NCBI RefSeq assembly: GCF_014844035.1
Contig: NZ_CP062159.1
Coordinates: 1,674,001 to 1,738,000, forward strand
Direction: 5' to 3'
From: Flavobacterium sp. MDT1-60
Lineage (GTDB): Bacteria > Bacteroidota > Bacteroidia > Flavobacteriales > Flavobacteriaceae
Length of the DNA: 64,000 nucleotides
Below, in pieces: positions 58,672 through 64,000 of the stretch. The notes under the pieces were generated by a model. That model saw nothing but the letters and a program-made list of their open reading frames with translations, did not search any database and was not told the origin of the DNA. A program made the translations under genes and the position numbers. Position 1 is the first letter of the stretch. Every line of letters begins with the position of its first letter.

Positions 58672-59475
58672 TTACTTTAACGAAAACTCAAACCAAATCG
58701 GAATATGATCTGATATTTTTCGGGCTTCTTGTAAAGAATTAAAAGTTTTATAGAAAGGTATTACACCTGAATTTTTATATTCTAGAGAATTTAACTTATA
58801 AAAAATATTGTCAAACTCTGATGCCAGGCAATTGTTATTTTTGCATTTATGTTTTAACGACGTTTTTTGATTTTGTAAAATAGAGGCATATCCTGTTTTT
58901 TTTAGTGGATTAAAAACCGAATGCGATTGAGGGCAGTTAAAATCTCCTATAAAAACTAAATTCAAACTGGGATATTCAGCAGGTAGAAATTTAAAGTATT
59001 TAATTTCTGTTTCTGGCTGTTTGTTTTTTGTAATGGCATGAAAGTTAACTAAAGTAATTGTTTTTTGGTCAATTTCGAAAGTAGCAAAGTAAGGTTCTCG
59101 GTCAATTTCTAAATGATATTTTTTTTCAAGCCACGGATTACCTTTTAATTTTATCTTTTTGACTTTCCAAATAAAAGCGTAACGTTCCTTTTTGTAACTA
59201 TTACCAGTAGTTGGATTACTAACTATATAATCCCATTTTGAGCCTTTTTCATTCAATATTCTATTTAGTTCTGCAATAGCCTGTGTACCACCGTAACCTG
59301 CAACAACCTCTTGAATTGCAATTATATCATAATTAAGAATAGTGTTGGCGATAAAATTTAATTCATCACTAGATTTTGATTTTCCAAAATTTTCTAAATT
59401 CCAGGAAAGGATTTTAGTTTGTGAAAAAGAGAGGATGCTAAAAAGTAGGAGAACAAAACTTAAGATGTTTTTCAT
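58672..59475 (-). CDS. Secreted endonuclease/exonuclease/phosphatase family protein
   Basis: A 267-residue DNase I-like protein with a signal peptide (LLFSILSFSQ). Catalytic motifs are present: SWNLENFG, IAIQEVVAGYGG, LVFIGDFNCP and SDHIPIWFEF. It probably cuts nucleic acid or phosphodiesters outside the cytoplasm. The length equals a single EEP domain, unlike the large type IX-secreted EEP protein at 14397. It is convergent with the 57411 gene, separated by 1 bp. Confidence 0.9.
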   Translation of the reverse strand: MKNILSFVLLLFSILSFSQTKILSWNLENFGKSKSSDELNFIANTILNYDIIAIQEVVAGYGGTQAIAELNRILNEKGSKWDYIVSNPTTGNSYKKERYAFIWKVKKIKLKGNPWLEKKYHLEIDREPYFATFEIDQKTITLVNFHAITKNKQPETEIKYFKFLPAEYPSLNLVFIGDFNCPQSHSVFNPLKKTGYASILQNQKTSLKHKCKNNNCLASEFDNIFYKLNSLEYKNSGVIPFYKTFNSLQEARKISDHIPIWFEFSLK

Positions 59476-59550
59476 GCAGAATTTAAAAAATCAAATATAA
59501 GTAAATTAAAAATGGGTCATATTTTAATTACTCTAATTTTTACATGTTGT

Positions 59551-59706
59551 TTAAAGTGAAAAATCTATTTGAGAGAATGCTTTTTCTGTTGTGTAGTTTT
59601 TAATTTTTCCTTGATGACTCTTTGGAATCATTATTTCTGTTTTGGAACTATACCAATGCAACATAAGAATAATGCATAATAATATAATTAAAAAGCATTT
59701 TTTCAT
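59551..59706 (-). CDS. 51-residue small exported or membrane protein
   Basis: A short ORF starting MKKCFLIILLCIILMLHWYSS, which is either a signal anchor or a signal peptide, followed by a polar tail (IPKSHQGKIKNYTTEKAF). No family is recognised. It is followed on the same strand by the EEP gene, with 75 bp between. It could also be a remnant of a larger secreted protein. Confidence 0.5.
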   Translation of the reverse strand: MKKCFLIILLCIILMLHWYSSKTEIMIPKSHQGKIKNYTTEKAFSQIDFSL

Positions 59707-59736
59707 ATCTAATGAAAGTTGATTGAAAATAACTTG

Positions 59737-59904
59737 TTAATGTTTCTTGTATCTATTTTTTAACGCGGTTGAAATAATAATAATTTGTAAAACAAGAAGT
59801 GCCGGAATAAAAATAATCTTCCAGTCAACTTCAAGCCAACCCGATTTTTCAGAGACGAAAGCAAAACTTACTGAAAGAAAGATACATAGTAGCATAGTTT
59901 TCAT
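59737..59904 (-). CDS. 55-residue small membrane protein
   Basis: A short protein with two hydrophobic segments: MLLCIFLSVSFAFVSE and IIFIPALLVLQIIIISTAL, ending KNRYKKH. The ATG at 59904 is preferred over one at 59991 because it begins the first hydrophobic segment. It lies between a small ORF and the response-regulator gene, all on the minus strand. The function is unknown. Confidence 0.55.
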   Translation of the reverse strand: MKTMLLCIFLSVSFAFVSEKSGWLEVDWKIIFIPALLVLQIIIISTALKNRYKKH

Positions 59905-60045
59905 AATGATTTTGTTTTTGGTTGTATTAATTTTTGAGATAAAATTAATTTGGAATTTAGGTTTCATTGGTTGGTTAATAGATTCAAACAAATTTATAAG
60001 GATAAAAAACCATTTCCTTACGGGAATCCGTAAAGAAGATGAAAT

Positions 60046-60714
60046 TTATACTAAGCCGAAATCTTTAGCAATAGCAATTAAGTGTACATTATTGTTGGCT
60101 TTAAAGTATATCTTTAATTTATTGATTCTTTTTTCTATGCTACTTGTTCCATTAGGAGTAATCGAAGAAGATTTAAATTCACTTGAAATGCTTTCTAATA
60201 TATATCCCTGCGCTAGTAATTTCAGAATTGAAATATCATAGGATTCAATTTCAATCAAAGCTTTATCGTTAAAACTAAACGATAAGTCAGACGATAAAAT
60301 TTTTTCTTCTCCTCTAAAAGTACCTTCAACAGCTTTTCTTAGTTCATTTATACTGTTTCGTCCCTTTGAAACATATGCATTTATTCCTAAATCATTAAAA
60401 AGCGATTTAATTCGGTATGTTTTGTCTTCAATTGAAAATACAATCTTTTTTAGTGAAGGTTGTACTTCATTGATTGCCTCAATAAGTTCTTCACCACCAG
60501 AAAGTTCTGTTTTGCGATGGTCTGATTTGAATGATAAATCACTAATTAATAAATCATAAGGCTCGTTGTCATTGAGGCCTTTCTTTATCTTTAATAAACC
60601 ATCATCGCAATATTTTACATGATGTATTGTTGGTATTTTTAAATCTTCAAGTACTTGTATAACAGCTATACTTATACTATCTAAATCTTCGGCTACTAAA
60701 ACTTTTTTAAACAT
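60046..60714 (-). CDS. Response regulator with divergent C-terminal output domain
   Basis: A 222-residue protein. The receiver domain has KVLVAEDLDSISIAVIQVLEDL, an acceptor Asp in YDLLISDLSFKSDHRK, and AYVSKGRNSINELRKAVEG. The C-terminal 60 residues (SILKLLAQGYILESISSEFKSSSI...SIEKRINKLKIYF) look like a degenerate LuxR-type helix-turn-helix. It lies 8 bp downstream of the second of two tandem TPR histidine kinases and is probably the shared target of both. Confidence 0.88.
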   Translation of the reverse strand: MFKKVLVAEDLDSISIAVIQVLEDLKIPTIHHVKYCDDGLLKIKKGLNDNEPYDLLISDLSFKSDHRKTELSGGEELIEAINEVQPSLKKIVFSIEDKTYRIKSLFNDLGINAYVSKGRNSINELRKAVEGTFRGEEKILSSDLSFSFNDKALIEIESYDISILKLLAQGYILESISSEFKSSSITPNGTSSIEKRINKLKIYFKANNNVHLIAIAKDFGLV

Positions 60715-60722
60715 ATTATATT

Positions 60723-62492
60723 TTATAAAGGAAAAGTGAAACTTATTTTAAAACCCTTTTGTGAATTATTGCCAAAAATAATAGTTCCGTTGATAGTTTT
60801 AATACGGCTTTCCACATTTTGGAGACCATTTTTTAAAATTAATGTGTTATTTTTAATTCCCACGCCATTATCAATGTAAATAACCTGTAAATTTTTATTC
60901 TTTATATTGAATGAAATGCTTGCCAGACTTGCTTCGCTGTGTTTTTTCATGTTAACAAATAACTCTTGAAGAATCCTGTAAAGAATTATTTTTTTATTTC
61001 TTTCTATTTCATTCCAACGAATTGTATCAAAGCCATTTATTAAGATATTTGTTTCTGGAGATTTGTGTCCTGAAATCATTTCTTTTACTGCCAGGGGATA
61101 ATTTTTATCTGTTGAGATATTACTGTTTTCCTTAGAAATATTCCTTGTTCTGAAATAAATAGTATCTAAATTATTTAATAATTTTTCTTTATTATCTTCT
61201 TTTTCAAGATCTTTAGTTTCGGCAAAAGCTATAGTTTGATAAACATCATCGGCCAGCTCATCATGTAATTTTTTAGAAATTCGTATTTCACTGCTAAAAA
61301 TGGCGTCATTTTTTTCCTTTTTACTTTTTGAAGTTAAATGAAAATAAAGGAATAAAATGACTCCCAAAACAAAAGCTATTATTACATACGAAACTATAAT
61401 TCTGTTCTTCTGCCTTTCCAATTGTAAATTATTTTCTATTTTTATAGCTTTAAGCTGTAAGTTTTCGGCTCTGTCTTTATTAAAGTTATATTTGATATTA
61501 GAGAATTGGTTTTTTATTTTGTTGTTGGCAAGATTTAAACTGTCAACGAGATGGATGTATTTTAATGAATATTTTTTTAAATCAGTTCCTTCGCTACTTT
61601 TGACCAATAATGCTAAACTGCGAACTTTTTCCATGTTATTATTTGTTTCCGAAGCATAATCATAAGCCTTTTTAGCATATTCGTTTGCCAGGATCCGATT
61701 ACTTTTTTGAAAAAATGAAGAAAGATGTTTATATGAAGTTGATAATCCATCATTATTTTGAGGCTGTAAACGTATTTTTAACCCTTCGTAATAGCAAGCT
61801 AATGCCTTTTTAGGTTCATTAAGTTTATAGTAGCAGTATCCCAAATTGTCTATTATATAAGCGTAGTCGTTATTATTTGCTGCATCATAGCTTGAAATGT
61901 TTTTTTGAGAGGCTAATATATTAAGTAGCATTGCTGCTTCCTTATATTTATATTGTTCCATATAAACAGCGACTAAGTTATTTATGGCGAGACTTTTCCT
62001 CCAGACACTTGTATTTAAATGAATTGCTTTTTTGAAATAGAGAATAGCATTCTTGTTATCAAAACTCTGCGTGTAATTTATACCGAGTAAATTATATACG
62101 ATCCAGGAATATCGAGGATTATTTAGGTCCTTTAGATAGGGGAGTGCTTCAGTTGCACTTGCTTCACTCGCAATATAATTAGATTGTTTTTGATAGATTT
62201 CTGCTATACATGATAAAGCATACACATAATCTGTAGTATTTGTCTTAGGGTCGCATAAAGATTTGACTTTATTGTAAGTATATATCGCACTATCTTTTTT
62301 ATCGGTTTCAAAATAGATATCAGCAATATCTGTAAGTCTTTTTATTTCTTCTGTATGATCTGGTTTTTGTTTTACTACTGTTTTCCTTTGATAAAAGTTT
62401 ACAAACAATATAGCTATTAATAATAAAGTCAGTATTATTAGCAAATATTTGAGAAGTGTCTTTTTTGAAAAATAATAAAGATGTTTTTTCAT
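60723..62492 (-). CDS. TPR-containing sensor histidine kinase
   Basis: A 589-residue hybrid. TM1 (YLLIILTLLLIAILFVNFY) lies near 15-33. A TPR-like periplasmic sensor runs to about 300 (for example YNLLGINYTQSFDNKNAILYFKKAI). A coiled coil and TM2 (IIVSYVIIAFVLGVILFLYF) lie near 360-380. The H-box is ISKKLHDELADDVYQTIAF. HATPase_c has LQELFVNMKKHSEASLASISF and YIDNGVGIKN. It overlaps the upstream paralogue by 1 bp (TAATG) and is followed 8 bp later by the response regulator. It probably senses a protein or peptide through the TPRs. Confidence 0.92.
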   Translation of the reverse strand: MKKHLYYFSKKTLLKYLLIILTLLLIAILFVNFYQRKTVVKQKPDHTEEIKRLTDIADIYFETDKKDSAIYTYNKVKSLCDPKTNTTDYVYALSCIAEIYQKQSNYIASEASATEALPYLKDLNNPRYSWIVYNLLGINYTQSFDNKNAILYFKKAIHLNTSVWRKSLAINNLVAVYMEQYKYKEAAMLLNILASQKNISSYDAANNNDYAYIIDNLGYCYYKLNEPKKALACYYEGLKIRLQPQNNDGLSTSYKHLSSFFQKSNRILANEYAKKAYDYASETNNNMEKVRSLALLVKSSEGTDLKKYSLKYIHLVDSLNLANNKIKNQFSNIKYNFNKDRAENLQLKAIKIENNLQLERQKNRIIVSYVIIAFVLGVILFLYFHLTSKSKKEKNDAIFSSEIRISKKLHDELADDVYQTIAFAETKDLEKEDNKEKLLNNLDTIYFRTRNISKENSNISTDKNYPLAVKEMISGHKSPETNILINGFDTIRWNEIERNKKIILYRILQELFVNMKKHSEASLASISFNIKNKNLQVIYIDNGVGIKNNTLILKNGLQNVESRIKTINGTIIFGNNSQKGFKISFTFPL

Positions 62493-64000
62493 TACAATGG
62501 AAATTTAATGAAAACCTTGAAACCTTTTTCAGGTGCAGTATCAATATCAATTTCTCCTTTTATACTAAGGATGCGATTTTCTACATTATGTAAGCCATTT
62601 TTGAAAATTATATTATATACATCAATACCCTTTCCATTGTCGGTATAGTTTATAATAACGCTTTTATCTGTTTTTTTAAAATTAATCCCGACCAAAGTAG
62701 CATTACTGTGCTTTTTCATATTTACAAGCAATTCTTGTAAAACTCTATAAACCGTAATTTTTTTATTTTTTTCGATTTCACTCCACGGAATAGATTCTAT
62801 ATCATTTAATAAAAGATTAGTATTCGCAGTATTAAAACGGGAAATCATTTCTTTTAAATAAAAAGTATATTTTTCAGAGGTAATTATAGGGCTGTTTTCC
62901 TTTGAAATATCCCGTGTTCTTAAATATATAGCATCTAAATTAGTTAGTAACTGCTCTTTGTTTTCAGATAGTGCAAGATTTTTATTCTCCGCGAAAGCCA
63001 TAGTATGATAGATGTCATTGGCAAGTTCGTCATGCAGCTTCTTTGCGATTCTCGTTTCGCTTTTATATGTGGCTTCAATTTTTTCTCTGTTCCCTCTTGA
63101 AGTTAAATAGAAATATAAAACTACAATCAAACTTAAACTTAAGGCAATTAGAATATACGAAATGATATTTTGATTCTTTTGTCTTTCCAATTGTAACTCA
63201 TTTTCAGCTTTATAGGTTTTTAATTTTAAATTCTCGTCTTTTTCTTTTTTAGTGTCATACTTAATTTTTGCAAACTGATTTTTTGCTTTTTGTCTTACTT
63301 CTGTAATGCTATCGTTTAAATGAATATATAAGAGCGAGTATTTTTTTAATTCACTGTTAGTACTATGATTTATTAATAAATTTAAAGAAGACATTCTGCC
63401 ATCTATTTGATTTGTTCTGGTATATTTCTCATAACTATGAAGCATATATTTTTTAGCTAATGGTAAATTATTTTCCAGATGGAATTGCGCCAAATTATGA
63501 TAGCTTGAAGCAAGGCCAACATTATCATTAATTTCGGTCCTTATTTTAAAAGCTTTGTTTAGATACGAGAGAGCTTTCTGATCTTTTATTTTTAAATAGC
63601 AAAAACCTATATTGTCAAGTGCTCTGGCATAATCTTCATCAAATTTTTTTATGCCATCCGTTTTTAATAAGTTCTCAAAAATAAGTATGGCTTTTGTATA
63701 TTTTTTTTGCTGAATATAAGTATTAGCTATATTGTTGAAGGCAGCAGCCTTTCTCCATTTTGTGGTTTTTAAAGCAAGGGCTTTGTTAAAATAGTTTAAA
63801 GCTGCATTATAATCGTATGTATTTAAAAAATTGATTCCTAATATAACGTACGTGTTCCAGGCGTGTTTAGGATTTTTTATATATTTTAAATAAGGAATTG
63901 CTTCTGTAACTGTAGATTCACTTCCGGAAAAATCACCTCTATTTTGTTGAATGTCTGCCATTCGGTCTAGTGTACTGACAAAATTTTCCGAATCAGTCAT
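62492..64000 (-). CDS. Second TPR-containing sensor histidine kinase, N terminus beyond window
   Basis: 502 residues are visible. The Met at 64000 is internal, because residue 1 here aligns with about residue 90 of the paralogue (62492 gene), so the signal/TM1 and first TPRs lie outside. The visible part holds TPRs, TM2 (ISYILIALSLSLIVVLYFYL), H-box RIAKKLHDELANDIYHTMAF and HATPase_c (LQELLVNMKKHSNATLVGINF, YTDNGKGIDV). It closely resembles its downstream neighbour, which points to tandem duplication. Confidence 0.92.
   Translation of the reverse strand: MTDSENFVSTLDRMADIQQNRGDFSGSESTVTEAIPYLKYIKNPKHAWNTYVILGINFLNTYDYNAALNYFNKALALKTTKWRKAAAFNNIANTYIQQKKYTKAILIFENLLKTDGIKKFDEDYARALDNIGFCYLKIKDQKALSYLNKAFKIRTEINDNVGLASSYHNLAQFHLENNLPLAKKYMLHSYEKYTRTNQIDGRMSSLNLLINHSTNSELKKYSLLYIHLNDSITEVRQKAKNQFAKIKYDTKKEKDENLKLKTYKAENELQLERQKNQNIISYILIALSLSLIVVLYFYLTSRGNREKIEATYKSETRIAKKLHDELANDIYHTMAFAENKNLALSENKEQLLTNLDAIYLRTRDISKENSPIITSEKYTFYLKEMISRFNTANTNLLLNDIESIPWSEIEKNKKITVYRVLQELLVNMKKHSNATLVGINFKKTDKSVIINYTDNGKGIDVYNIIFKNGLHNVENRILSIKGEIDIDTAPEKGFKVFIKFPL

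Overview
The window is AT-rich chromosomal DNA from a member of the Bacteroidota, most likely a Flavobacterium. The main signs are Bacteroidota-type promoters (TAnnTTTG with an upstream TTG), a type IX secretion C-terminal sorting domain, many Cys-lipoproteins with an N-terminal SC(S/K) lipobox, a BtuG-like surface lipoprotein beside BtuB, a split transketolase and a flavobacterial carotenoid cluster. tRNA genes lack an encoded CCA. Nothing indicates a plasmid or prophage.

Layout. 1-1.3 kb: 3' part of an S41 peptidase. 1.4-12.3 kb: a cobalamin locus. It has outer-membrane uptake (btuB with a surface beta-propeller lipoprotein) behind a cobalamin riboswitch, nucleotide-loop assembly (cobC, cobS, a bluB-cobT fusion, cobU), and an inner-membrane importer (btuF, btuC, btuD). 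btuC is broken by a -1 frameshift in a short T run. A four-helix-bundle gene flanked by an inverted repeat sits inside the cob genes. 12.5-14.2 kb: two RNA-modification genes and a small hydrophilic protein. 14.4-17.8 kb: a large type IX-secreted nuclease-like protein. 17.9-22.3 kb: a sigma factor with a probable membrane anti-sigma partner carrying 99-bp tandem repeats, plus envelope proteins. 22.5-26.6 kb: housekeeping genes (rmuC, thioesterase, VOC, YceI, TIGR01777).

26.7-34.4 kb: a light and pigment cluster. It holds a TetR-type regulator, an ABC1 kinase, photolyase, SRPBCC, crtZ, crtB, crtI and a MerR regulator that keeps the residues used by B12-dependent photoreceptors (CarH/LitR type). 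34.5-39.4 kb: a Kir-type channel, a TPR protein and an ArsR-headed six-gene operon. 39.4-41.3 kb: an acyltransferase and a tRNA-Leu/tRNA-Lys/tRNA-Lys operon. 41.3-54.2 kb: mostly core genes (aroK, hslR, FKBP, transketolase, tgt, an lptF/G permease, accA, dnaB). 54.3-57.1 kb: a 7-TM protein, histidine kinase and response regulator. 57.1-60 kb: a secreted protein, a nuclease and three small membrane ORFs. 60-64 kb: a response regulator behind two tandem paralogous TPR histidine kinases, the outer one cut by the window edge.

How it fits together. Cobalamin taken up and remodelled by the first locus could supply the chromophore of the MerR photoreceptor about 20 kb away, which would control pigment and photolyase genes. 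This link is inferred. Intergenic regions carry several dispersed repeat families. One has conserved outer boxes around unrelated hairpins (36.2 and 48.0 kb), one shares an exact 33-base block (7.7 and 42.4 kb), and one is a cluster of mini-hairpins (12.4 kb).
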